A DNA stretch of 33,335 nt, taken from positions 1 through 33,335 of the forward strand of contig NZ_JAELTU010000076.1 in the NCBI RefSeq assembly GCF_016429015.1, written 5' to 3'. Below the pieces are notes generated by a model, which worked only from the letters and a program-made list of their open reading frames with translations, was not told the origin of the DNA and ran no database searches. Within the stretch, counting starts at the first letter, position 1. Every line of letters begins with the position of its first letter. This document shows, piece by piece, positions 1 to 7,106 of the stretch. Origin of the DNA: Rhizobium sp. ASV20 (lineage in GTDB: Bacteria > Pseudomonadota > Alphaproteobacteria > Rhizobiales > Rhizobiaceae). The position numbers and the translations under genes were made by a program.

Positions 1-155
1 AGCGGGGCATTGATGTCTCGTTTCAAACCGTGTCGGAGTGGGCCGTGAAGTTCGGACGCAAATTCGCTTACCAGCTCCGGCGGCGGTCACGAGGCAAGTT
101 TGCCGACAAATGGAACCTCGACGAGATGGTCGTAACGATCAAGGGAAAGAAATAT
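1..155 (+). pseudogene. IS6-family transposase, N-terminal part (interrupted)
   Basis: Read in frame from base 3, this encodes an IS6-type segment containing SEWAVKFGRKFA and then NLDEMVVTIKGKKY. That is the stretch with the first catalytic Asp of the DDE nuclease (the D of LDEMVV). The true start lies before the window. The reading frame leaves IS6 homology after base 155, where the IS1111-type insertion begins. Joining base 155 to 1647 restores the continuous motif GKKYWLWRAVDQDG, so the break is a clean insertion and not decay. The gene is inactive as it stands. The remaining half is at 1647-2072. Confidence 0.85.
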
Positions 156-156
156 T

Positions 157-441
157 CTTATGACCATTGTCGAGAGTTGGGACGCACTTTAAAGAGCCAC
201 CCGCTTGTGCGGGTCGCTTTTAAGATTTTGTCACGGTCGAGATGGGTCAGAGCGCCGGGTCTACTCGACGGTTGCTCAAACTCTTGTTCTGGGGTTGGTT
301 ACCCAATGGTGACGATGCGTCGGAAGGCTGCCTCGATCTGGCTGCGGACGTAGGACGAACCCGTCCAAATGTTTTCTTCGAGGATTCCTTCTCCGCTCCC
401 GACGCCCTGACCATTCCCGATCGTTGATTGTGAATGACGCT
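157..441 (-). ncRNA. candidate seekRNA/bridge RNA region of the IS1111-type element
   Basis: This 285-bp non-coding end follows the transposase stop codon. In IS1111-group elements the guide RNA that pairs with donor and target DNA is encoded in this position. It contains a strong hairpin at 188-224: the inner stem ACCCGC/GCGGGT (199-204 and 209-214, loop TTGT) is extended by AT-rich arms TTTAAAGAGC and GCTTTTAA. The RNA boundaries cannot be set from sequence alone. The function is inferred from position and structure. Confidence 0.5.
159..168. repeat. left subterminal inverted repeat of the IS1111-type element
   Basis: TATGACCATT is the exact reverse complement of 1632-1641. It lies a few bases inside the inferred left end. 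Confidence 0.75.
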
Positions 442-1557
442 TTAAGCCGTGGGTGACACTATTCCGTCTTCGGATCTACGAGCTACGTCCCAAAGAAATC
501 CAACGAGTTCGCGAGCAACGGCAGTGATGGCCACAGTACTCTTTTTGCCTGACCCGACCAGCTTGCGATAACGAGCGTTCAGCCGCACTTGAGCTTTCCA
601 TGCAATATCATTGATGGCCTGTGGAACGTCGGGGCGGCGCTTGTGCATCCAGTCGCCCACCTTGGCTTGCCCGCGGTAACTCCAGGCTGCTTCGAATAAC
701 AAGGCGCGTAGAGCGCAATTGCCTGTCTTGGTTATTCCTCTCGGTCGGATAGATCCGCCACTTGAGTGTTCACCTGGCACCAAGCCTAGGTACGCCATGA
801 GCTTACGCGGATTGTCGAAACGTGAGAATGTTCCGACCTCGGCAACTAACGTGGCTGCAATGACCAAGCCCACACCCTTGAAAGCTTGTAGATTCAACAC
901 CGTTCGTCCCAGGGACCACGTTTGGGAAACGAGCGCAATCTGTTCCTCGAGTTCCTTTTTGCGAGCTTCGGCCTGTTCGAGTCGATTTAGGTAGCTCTGA
1001 AAAGCAATTTGCTGCGCGTGATGATGGAACTGTCGATTGCGTAGCCACGTTCGATGGCTGCATGTCCAAGATTTTGCTGGATATCGTAAGTCATGCTTCA
1101 GCAAAAACATTTGTATCAATGTGCGTGCTTTCCGCCCATCGTGAGAAGCGACAGAACGAGCCCGCACCAGATCCCGCATCGCCTCATGCACTGCGTCTGG
1201 CACCCACACAAAGGTTAGCTCGCCAGCACGCAACAAGCGTGCGAGCATCATAGCGTCGCGAGTATCATTCTTCTGCCGACTGCCCGGCCGGACAGGGGTG
1301 TGGCTCGGTGCGACAACCCTGCAATCAAACCCAAGAGCTTCGATCTGTCGATAGACGTTGTATCCGCACGGACCAGCCTCATAGACAAACTCAATCCGCC
1401 GATTTCCAAGCTTCTTCACGAGCTTGGAGATTGCTTCCGGCTCGTTCGGAATCGTGCCGAAGAGGCGAACCTCACCCGACCTGCCCGCATCGGCAATTGC
1501 GACAGAAATAGACGCCTTATGGACGTCCAGCCCAATATATGCATCGTAATCAATCAT
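442..1557 (-). CDS. IS110-family (IS1111-type) transposase
   Basis: This 371-residue DNA recombinase is intact. The N-terminal RuvC-like DEDD domain shows YIGLDVHKAS (Asp11), VYEAGPCGY (Glu60) and NDTRDAMMLARLL (Asp98 and Asp101). A coiled linker follows around residues 195-230. The C-terminal Tnp20 domain has FKGVGLVIAATLVAEVG and GLVPGEHSSGGS, the latter containing the Ser-rich site that holds the catalytic serine in this family. The start at 1557 is chosen because GAAGGA lies about 10 bases upstream. A longer reading frame reaches 1626 but lacks conservation. The enzyme is expected to act with a guide RNA from 157-441. It is inserted against the direction of the IS6 gene. Confidence 0.93.
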   Translation of the reverse strand: MIDYDAYIGLDVHKASISVAIADAGRSGEVRLFGTIPNEPEAISKLVKKLGNRRIEFVYEAGPCGYNVYRQIEALGFDCRVVAPSHTPVRPGSRQKNDTRDAMMLARLLRAGELTFVWVPDAVHEAMRDLVRARSVASHDGRKARTLIQMFLLKHDLRYPAKSWTCSHRTWLRNRQFHHHAQQIAFQSYLNRLEQAEARKKELEEQIALVSQTWSLGRTVLNLQAFKGVGLVIAATLVAEVGTFSRFDNPRKLMAYLGLVPGEHSSGGSIRPRGITKTGNCALRALLFEAAWSYRGQAKVGDWMHKRRPDVPQAINDIAWKAQVRLNARYRKLVGSGKKSTVAITAVARELVGFLWDVARRSEDGIVSPTA

Positions 1558-1631
1558 GATGAACTCATCCTTCTCCCGGCCGAAATGGCCGTCGGCCAAT
1601 GCGGCGCTGTCAGCATAACTTCGCAAGGAGA

Positions 1632-1641
1632 AATGGTCATA
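1632..1641. repeat. right subterminal inverted repeat of the IS1111-type element
   Basis: AATGGTCATA is the exact reverse complement of 159-168. It lies about five bases inside the inferred right end. Confidence 0.75.
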
Positions 1642-1646
1642 GCATC

Positions 1647-2072
1647 TGGCTCTGGCGCGCCGTGGATCAGGACGGCTTCGTCCTCGATGTTCTGGTCCAA
1701 AGCCGCCGCGATGCCAGCGCTGCCAAGCGGTTGATGCGCAAGCTTCTGAAAGGGCAAGGATCTGCCCCGCGCGTCACGATCACCGACAAGCTTCGATCCT
1801 ACGATGCGGCAAAGCGACTGATCATGCCAAGTGTCGCGCATCGTTCTCACAACGGCCTGAACAATCGGGCGGAGAATTCCCACCAACCAATCCGTCGGCG
1901 GGAACGGATCATGAAACGCTTCAAGTCGAGGCGGCATCTCCAATGCTTCGTCTCCATCCATGATCCGATCGCCAACCTCTTTCACATTGCCCGCCACGAC
2001 ATCGCCTCCAGCCATCAGCGCGAACTGCGTGCCGCAGCCATGCAACTGTGGGCAACTATCGCTCGCCTATGA
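1647..2072 (+). pseudogene. IS6-family transposase, C-terminal part (interrupted)
   Basis: This continues the IS6-type transposase of 1-155. It contains WLWRAVDQDGFVLDVLVQSR, VTITDKLRSYDAAKR (second catalytic Asp, in ITD) and GLNNRAENSHQPIRRRER (catalytic Glu in RAENSH). The C-terminal fold ends at a TGA at 2070-2072. All three DDE residues survive across the two parts, so the gene would be complete if the insertion were removed. No start codon with a plausible ribosome-binding site serves this half alone. Confidence 0.88.
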
Positions 2073-2112
2073 ACGAAGCGCGCAACAAAATCCATCGGCA
2101 TGCCTTCTGCCA

Positions 2113-2129
2113 GTTAACTTTACGGCACC
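2113..2129. repeat. probable right terminal inverted repeat of IS6 element A
   Basis: Read inward from the end this is GGTGCCGTAAAGTTAAC, 41 bases after the transposase stop. It resembles GGTGATGTCAGGTTAAG at 33111-33127, which sits in the same place relative to another IS6-type transposase. The left copy is outside the window, so the assignment rests on this comparison. Confidence 0.55.
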
Positions 2130-2543
2130 CATAGAAGGTCGAAGCTGTAGGCGGGAAGTTTCTGTCTGCAAGCCAATCCCCAAACGTGGCGCCAATCGGA
2201 GCGCGCCGAGCGATTGAAGGGTAGAAGCTCTCGCTGAACGACGCAACCACCACTGAGTTTAAGCAAGCCGGGTTCGCGCGCCACACAATTTGCCCCACTT
2301 ACATCGAGTGATACGCGGGGCAAAAAGGGCAATTGCTCGATCGCCGCGCGGTTCCCGCAGAATTGTGGGCGCCAAACTGGAAGACGATGAGGAGTGAGGC
2401 AGCCTATGCTGCCTGCATTTGATCCCGTCGCTATCGAGAATACCCCGATATCACTCGCCCTGTGGCGTCATAGAGCCTCTGGTATAATCATGCCAGCTAA
2501 ATCGCCGAGCGCAAGGATCTCTAGGTCCGGCTGCTAGAGGATG
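2130..2543. other. gene-free stretch between IS6 element A and the aldo/keto reductase operon
   Basis: I see no supported gene here. Short reading frames on both strands lack ribosome-binding sites and recognisable motifs. A short dyad, GGCAGCCTATGCTGCC, lies near 2399-2414. A TATAAT-like hexamer near 2480 has no convincing -35 partner. Confidence 0.5.
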
Positions 2544-2566
2544 AGAGGCGACTGCTCGTCGCCTCT
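2544..2566 (-). terminator. hairpin downstream of the leftward aldo/keto reductase operon
   Basis: AGAGGCGAC and GTCGCCTCT form a perfect 9-bp stem with a 5-base loop, about 53 bases after the last stop codon of the operon. There is no U-tract, so termination or mRNA end protection is inferred from position and stem strength only. Confidence 0.45.
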
Positions 2567-2618
2567 GATGCTGCGTCGGTCGAAATAAGATCGCGTGAGC
2601 AGCATTCGGGTCTCTTGA

Positions 2619-3476
2619 TCAGAGCTTGCGGGTGCCGAGCCACTTCACTTTCTCCGGATCGCGATGATCGAAGAAGCTGCTGGTCTTCTGGTCGAGCGCG
2701 CTGATCGAGGCGACGTCGTCCTGGTCGAGTTCGAAGTCGAAGACCAAGAAGTTCTCGGCCATGCGTTCTTTCCGCACAGACTTCGGGATCGCGACGATAT
2801 TGCGCTGGATCAGCCACCGCAGCACGATCTGCGCGACGCTTTTGCCATGCTTCTTTCCGATCGACTGCAGGAGCTCGTTCGTGAACAGCCCGTTCTTCCC
2901 TTCCGCGAATGGACCCCAGGCTTCAGGCTGAACACCGTATTCCTCGAGAATTTGCTGAGCGTCGTTTTGGTGATGGAATGGATGGATTTCGATCTGATTG
3001 ACCGCGGGGACGACCTTGTTATGGAGTACGAAGTCGACCAGACGGTCGGGATAGAAGTTGCTGACCCCGATCGCGCGGATGCGGCCCGCCTCGTACAACT
3101 CCTCCATCGCACGCCATGCGCCGTAGACGTCGCCGTAGGGCTGGTGGATGAGCCAGAGGTCGAGATAATCGAGCTGCAGCTTGTTCAGCGAACGCTCGAA
3201 AGCGGCCTTGGCCCCCTCGTACGTCGCGTCCTCGATCCAGAGCTTGGTCGTGACGAACAGTTCCTTTCGATCGATGCCGTGGTTACGGATCGCGGTGCCG
3301 ACAGCTTCTTCATTGCCGTACGAGGTCGCGGTATCGAGCAGACGGTAGCCGACGTCGATCGCATCGCGGACGCTGCGCTCGCACTCTGCGGGATCAGGAA
3401 CCTGGAATACGCCGAAACCTAGGATCGGCATCTGGACCCCGTTGTTCAGGGTGACGTTGGGTACGGTGGTGGTCAT
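2619..3476 (-). CDS. aldo/keto reductase, 2,5-diketo-D-gluconate reductase-like
   Basis: This predicted cytosolic NADPH-dependent carbonyl reductase of 285 residues has the usual AKR (beta/alpha)8 length. The catalytic tetrad is visible as Asp48 and Tyr53 (LLDTATSYGNE), Lys78 (VTTKLW) and His111 (LWLIHQPYGD). The C-terminal IPKSVRKERMAEN is the cofactor-phosphate binding loop that favours NADPH. Length and motifs place it with the AKR5-like reductases acting on small ketones, aldehydes and keto-sugars, but the substrate cannot be read. The start at 3476 has AAAGGA about 7 bases upstream; longer in-frame starts do not. It is the last gene of a leftward operon, 43 bases after another aldo/keto reductase, and is probably controlled by the adjacent LysR protein. 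Confidence 0.93.
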   Translation of the reverse strand: MTTTVPNVTLNNGVQMPILGFGVFQVPDPAECERSVRDAIDVGYRLLDTATSYGNEEAVGTAIRNHGIDRKELFVTTKLWIEDATYEGAKAAFERSLNKLQLDYLDLWLIHQPYGDVYGAWRAMEELYEAGRIRAIGVSNFYPDRLVDFVLHNKVVPAVNQIEIHPFHHQNDAQQILEEYGVQPEAWGPFAEGKNGLFTNELLQSIGKKHGKSVAQIVLRWLIQRNIVAIPKSVRKERMAENFLVFDFELDQDDVASISALDQKTSSFFDHRDPEKVKWLGTRKL

Positions 3477-3519
3477 TTTCATATCCTTTGTATGGATGGG
3501 GGAACTGTGCTCGCTTGCC

Positions 3520-4503
3520 TTATTTTCCAACCCGCGCCTGAAGGTGCGCGGGGTATCTGTCTCCGACGATGTCGATCTTCGCGAGGGCGTCGGCGATTTC
3601 GGATGCGTCGCCGGCGCTGAGGTCTACGGTTGCCGCGCCGAGGTTTTCCTCCAGGCGGTGCAGCTTGGTGGTACCGGGAATCGGCACGATCCAATCCTTC
3701 TGAGCCAGCAGCCATGCTAGCGCGATCTGCGCGGGCGTGACGCCCTTTGCCTCGGCTATCTGCGTCAAGGCTGCCACTAGCGCCTTGTTCGCCTTGAGGT
3801 TCTCCGCCTGGAAGCGCGGAACCACGCTGCGGAAGTCGCCGGGGCCGAAGGTCGCCGTTTCGTCGATCTTGCCCGTCAGGAATCCCTTGCCGAGCGGGCT
3901 GAACGGCACGAACCCGACACCGAGTTCTTCCAGCGTCGGGATGATCTCCTTCTCGGGCTCGCGCCAGAACAGCGAGTACTCGCTCTGGAGCGCGGTCACC
4001 GGTTGCACTGCATGGGCCTTGCGGATGGTCTGAGCGCCAGCTTCAGACAGGCCGAAATGCTTGACCTTGCCTTCCGTGGTCAGATCCTTGACTGTCCCCG
4101 CCACATCCTCGATCGGAACGTTCGGATCGACGCGATGTTGGTAGAGAAGATCAATCACATCCGTTCGCAGCCGCTTCAGCGATGCCTCGACGGACTGCCG
4201 GATGTAGTCGGGCCGACTGTTCATATGCTGGCCGCCGTCCGGGCTCGGGAGTTCGAAGCCGAACTTGGTCGCGATCACGACCTTGTCCCGGATCGGCTGG
4301 AGAGCTTCCCCGACGACCTCCTCGTTGGTGAACGGGCCGTAGACCTGTGCGGTGTCGAAGAAGGTCACGCCGCGGTCATGTGCCGCCCGGATGAGTGCTA
4401 CGGCATCCTTCGTCGTGGTCGCCGCTCCGTAGCCGTGGCTGAGGCCCATGCATCCGAGGCCGAGCGTCGATACCTCGAGCGTTCCAATAGTTCTTTTCTT
4501 CAT
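3520..4503 (-). CDS. aldo/keto reductase (AKR13/IolS-like)
   Basis: This 327-residue oxidoreductase starts MKKRTIGTLEVSTLGLGCMG, typical of the longer aldo/keto reductases of the AKR11-13 groups. The tetrad is Asp50 and Tyr55 (FFDTAQVYGP), Lys80 (VIATKFGFEL) and His123 (DLLYQHRVDP). The C-terminal segment IPIPGTTKLHRLEENLGA binds the cofactor phosphate. The start at 4503 is preferred because AAGGAG lies 7 bases before it; the ATG at 4509 is too close to that site. It lies 15 bases after the MFS gene and 43 before the second reductase, so the three are probably one transcript. A role in carbonyl detoxification is likely; the substrate is unknown. Confidence 0.93.
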   Translation of the reverse strand: MKKRTIGTLEVSTLGLGCMGLSHGYGAATTTKDAVALIRAAHDRGVTFFDTAQVYGPFTNEEVVGEALQPIRDKVVIATKFGFELPSPDGGQHMNSRPDYIRQSVEASLKRLRTDVIDLLYQHRVDPNVPIEDVAGTVKDLTTEGKVKHFGLSEAGAQTIRKAHAVQPVTALQSEYSLFWREPEKEIIPTLEELGVGFVPFSPLGKGFLTGKIDETATFGPGDFRSVVPRFQAENLKANKALVAALTQIAEAKGVTPAQIALAWLLAQKDWIVPIPGTTKLHRLEENLGAATVDLSAGDASEIADALAKIDIVGDRYPAHLQARVGK

Positions 4504-4518
4504 GGTCATTCTCCTTGA

Positions 4519-5958
4519 TCAGGCCGCGCATTCTGTCGGCGCGACTTCTTCCTGGGATTTAGACTGCCGCCGTGCAGCAGGGACGATGGTCAGAAGCGAG
4601 ATCACCAATGTCGCGATCAGCATGACGGTTCCTGCGTCGAACGCATGGGAAACTCGATATGCTGTCAGGTCGGCTCCGCTGAGGCCATTCGATCCGATGG
4701 CGGCGATGGCGATGAGAACGCCGAGACCGACGGAACTGCCGATCTGGTGGGCGACGTTGACCGCGCCGGAGGCTGCTCCCGCGTCCGCATGATCGACCCG
4801 AACGACGCCAGACGATGTCAGCGGGCTGAGTGTCAGTCCCTGGCTGATGCCGATCAACACCATTGGCAACGCCACGGCCGTCCAATAGTTCGAACCCACC
4901 CCCGCCCGGCTGAGCCAGGCCATAGCGACGATGCCGATCAGCATGCCCACAATAAGAACAGCATTCCGGCCGAAGCGTCTGATGAGACGAGGCACGATCA
5001 TCGCGACCGGGACATGCAGCATCGTGGCGGGGACGAAGGCAAGTCCCGCCAGTGCCGGGCGCAGACCCGCGACCTGCTGTAGGTACAGCGTCGTGAAAAA
5101 GAAGAAGCCGACCATGGCACTGATGTAGAGCGCACGGGCACCATAGGCGCCGGAGCGCTCGATGTCCGCGAACAGGCGAAGTGGAAGGATCGGCTGCCTT
5201 GCACGACGCTCGATCAGCACAAACGCCCCGAGCATGATGACGGCGAAAACCAGTGTCGTCACGGTTATGATGTCCCATCCCGACTGGGCGGAACGGATGA
5301 ATCCGTAGACGAAAGCGGCCATGCCGAGCGTCGAAGTCACTGCACCGAACATGTCAAACGTTCCCGGACGCTTCTTTGTTTCGTGGATGTAGATGCGGGC
5401 CGCGGCAACCGTGGCGATGCCGATCGGGAGATTGATCAGGAACCCGACCCGCCAGGAGAGCCAGTCCGCAAGCAGTCCGCCAACGACGAGACCGACTGTC
5501 GCGGACACACCTGCTGCGGCGCTGTACAGCGAAACGGCCCGCACACGTTCTTCGCCTTCATCGAACGTGGTTTGCAGGAGAGCGAGCGTCGTTGGCGCGA
5601 GGATCGCAGATCCCAGTCCCTGGATCGCACGCCACGACAGCATCCATGCGGACGATTGAGACGCTCCGATGGCGACGGAGGCGACGGTGAAGATCGTCAT
5701 GCCGACGACGAACATCCGACGGCGGCCGAGTATGTCCCCGGCACGCGCGCCAAGGAGGAGGAAGCCACCGAAGGTCAGCGTATAGGCGCTCTGCACCCAG
5801 GCAAGCCCGGCATCCGTGAAGCCAAGTTCGTTATGGATCTTCGGCAGGCCCGTGAGGACGACAGAGATGTCGAGCACGATCATCACGTAGCTGATGAGGA
5901 TGATCGAAAGGATCGCTGTCTTGTTCGATGGCGAGGTAGCTGTGTTTGCGTCAGACAT
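4519..5958 (-). CDS. MFS drug-efflux transporter, DHA2 (EmrB/QacA) type
   Basis: This 479-residue inner-membrane proton antiporter has about 14 hydrophobic segments, as in DHA2 exporters. The first helix contains VMIVLDISVVLTGLPKIH, matching the family's D-x-(S/T) motif D1. Motif A appears as GARAGDILGRRRMFVVG between helices 2 and 3, and the helix-5 motif C region as AAGVSATVGLVVGGLLAD. The start at 5958 has GGGA five bases upstream. It is the first gene of the leftward operon and is divergent from the LysR gene at 6089, a common layout for a locally regulated exporter. It probably expels the compound, or a product, handled by the two reductases. Specificity is not readable. Confidence 0.93.
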   Translation of the reverse strand: MSDANTATSPSNKTAILSIILISYVMIVLDISVVLTGLPKIHNELGFTDAGLAWVQSAYTLTFGGFLLLGARAGDILGRRRMFVVGMTIFTVASVAIGASQSSAWMLSWRAIQGLGSAILAPTTLALLQTTFDEGEERVRAVSLYSAAAGVSATVGLVVGGLLADWLSWRVGFLINLPIGIATVAAARIYIHETKKRPGTFDMFGAVTSTLGMAAFVYGFIRSAQSGWDIITVTTLVFAVIMLGAFVLIERRARQPILPLRLFADIERSGAYGARALYISAMVGFFFFTTLYLQQVAGLRPALAGLAFVPATMLHVPVAMIVPRLIRRFGRNAVLIVGMLIGIVAMAWLSRAGVGSNYWTAVALPMVLIGISQGLTLSPLTSSGVVRVDHADAGAASGAVNVAHQIGSSVGLGVLIAIAAIGSNGLSGADLTAYRVSHAFDAGTVMLIATLVISLLTIVPAARRQSKSQEEVAPTECAA

Positions 5959-6044
5959 TGCAGTCCCATTGACTTGCCTGCTTGACGTCCTCCGCGGCAA
6001 GCTGCGTTGCGATGACGGAAAGATAGCTCTTGCTCACCATGTCG

Positions 6045-6059
6045 ATTAGGGGCAGTAAT
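6045..6059. promoter_or_regulatory. LysR-box candidate in the divergent MFS/LysR intergenic region
   Basis: ATTAGGGGCAGTAAT is a T-N11-A dyad with ATTA/TAAT arms, the classic LysR recognition layout. It sits 30 bases before the LysR start and 87 bases before the exporter start, so one regulator dimer pair could control both directions. Confidence 0.5.
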
Positions 6060-6088
6060 CGGGATGAAGCTATAAGGATGCCTAATGA

Positions 6089-6982
6089 ATGCCGCAGGAG
6101 AACTTCAACGATCTGGTCGCCTTCGTGACCGTCGCGCGCGAGGAGAGTTTTACGCGGGCGGCGGTGAAGCTCGGAGTTTCGCAATCGGCGCTTAGTCAGA
6201 CTGTCCGGGGACTGGAAGAGCGGTTGGGCCTCCGCTTGCTGACGCGGACGACCCGCCGCGTGTCTCCGACCGCAGCGGGCGAACGTCTTCTCCAGACGGC
6301 CGGGCCGCGCTTCGAGGAGATCCAGGCGGAGCTTGCAGCCCTCACCGAGATGCGTGACAAGCCAGCGGGGACGGTCAGGATCACGGCAGGAGAGCACGCC
6401 GCGATCTCGGTCCTGGCGCCCGCGCTCGACAAGTTCCTGCCTGACAATCCCGATGTCAATGTCGAGATCACCGTTGACTACGGCCTGACCGATATCGTTG
6501 CGGAGCGCTACGATGCAGGCGTCCGGCTCGGCGAGCAACTTGCCAAGGACATGATCGCGATCAAGATCGGGCCAGAGATGCGCATGGCCGTCGTCGGCGC
6601 TCCGTCCTATTTCCGTCAGCACCCGTGGCCGGAAGTCCCACAGGATCTCACGGCCCACAACTGCATCCAGATGCGCATGCCGACGCATGGCAACATTCTC
6701 CAGTGGGAGTTTGAAAAGGGCGGGCATGAATTGAACGTGCGTGTCGAAGGGCAGATGATATTCAACAACATCGCGATGCGTCTTGATGCAGTCCGTCGCG
6801 GCCTCGGCCTTGCGTACATGCCCGATGACCTTGTGGCGGAGGATCTCGCTAAGGGCACCCTGATACGAGTTCTCGAAGACTGGTGCGCACCGTTCCCCGG
6901 ATATCATCTCTACTACCCTAACCGCCGCCACGCGTCCCCTGCATTCCAGCTCGTCGTGGACGCTCTTCGGTATAGGACATGA
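6089..6982 (+). CDS. LysR-family transcriptional regulator
   Basis: This 297-residue regulator has an N-terminal winged helix (residues 4-64: NDLVAFVTVAREESFTRAAV, VSQSALSQTVRGLEERLGLR) and a linker helix. A periplasmic-binding-protein-like effector domain starts near residue 90 (GTVRITAGEHAA) with conserved YDAGVRLGEQLAKDMIAIKI. It ends with PGYHLYYPNRRHASPAF, usual for the large group of LysR proteins that control reductase and exporter genes. It is divergent from the MFS/aldo-keto operon and is its likely regulator. A second gene (23975-24868) is a clear paralogue of the same length with the same flanking gene types. The inducer is unknown. No ribosome-binding site of note precedes the ATG. 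Confidence 0.94.
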   Translation: MPQENFNDLVAFVTVAREESFTRAAVKLGVSQSALSQTVRGLEERLGLRLLTRTTRRVSPTAAGERLLQTAGPRFEEIQAELAALTEMRDKPAGTVRITAGEHAAISVLAPALDKFLPDNPDVNVEITVDYGLTDIVAERYDAGVRLGEQLAKDMIAIKIGPEMRMAVVGAPSYFRQHPWPEVPQDLTAHNCIQMRMPTHGNILQWEFEKGGHELNVRVEGQMIFNNIAMRLDAVRRGLGLAYMPDDLVAEDLAKGTLIRVLEDWCAPFPGYHLYYPNRRHASPAFQLVVDALRYRT

Positions 6983-7004
6983 ACGGCATCAACACAGCGG
7001 ATTG

Positions 7005-7019
7005 ATAAGGTGAGCTTAT
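7005..7019. promoter_or_regulatory. LysR-box candidate upstream of the exported hydrolase
   Basis: ATAAGGTGAGCTTAT is a perfect 5-bp-arm dyad in T-N11-A form, 88 bases before the start at 7107. It is nested in a larger imperfect dyad (GATTGA...TCAATC, about 7001-7030). It could be a second site for the LysR protein encoded just upstream, or the end of that gene's transcript. Confidence 0.45.
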
Positions 7020-7106
7020 ACCTTCAATCGGAAATGCGTCCCTAATCATCTGAATGATGCTCGGGTAATCTCCTGCCAGCTCAATGTTTCAAGGCAGGTA
7101 CCGAAC

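Larger units (their letters stand above)
156..1646 (-). mobile_element. IS1111-type (IS110 family) insertion sequence, complete, about 1.49 kb
   Basis: The element holds one leftward transposase gene (442-1557), a short upstream end of about 90 bp, and a long downstream end of about 285 bp. Subterminal inverted repeats TATGACCATT (159-168) and AATGGTCATA (1632-1641) are perfect complements. Subterminal repeats and a long non-coding segment after the transposase are features of the IS1111 group, as opposed to the IS110 group proper. No target duplication is seen, as expected for this family. Removing 156-1646 restores the host IS6 transposase frame. The exact ends could shift by a few bases because CT or TCT occurs at both junctions. 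Confidence 0.82.
1..2129 (+). mobile_element. IS6-family element A, interrupted by an IS1111-type element
   Basis: The two parts of one IS6-type transposase flank a complete IS110-family insertion. The left end of the element lies outside the window. The right end is taken as 2129, where GTTAACTTTACGGCACC (2113-2129) gives an outward-reading GGTG start. That sequence resembles the end of the IS6-type element at the right edge of the window (33111-33127). The element cannot transpose by its own transposase while interrupted. Confidence 0.75.

Noticed and set aside
2455..2490. TATAAT-like promoter near 2480
   Set aside because: No -35 element at suitable spacing and no gene downstream on that strand.
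5951..6931. 326-residue minus-strand frame opposite the LysR gene
   Set aside because: Antisense to a clear LysR protein; its sequence shows no family resemblance.
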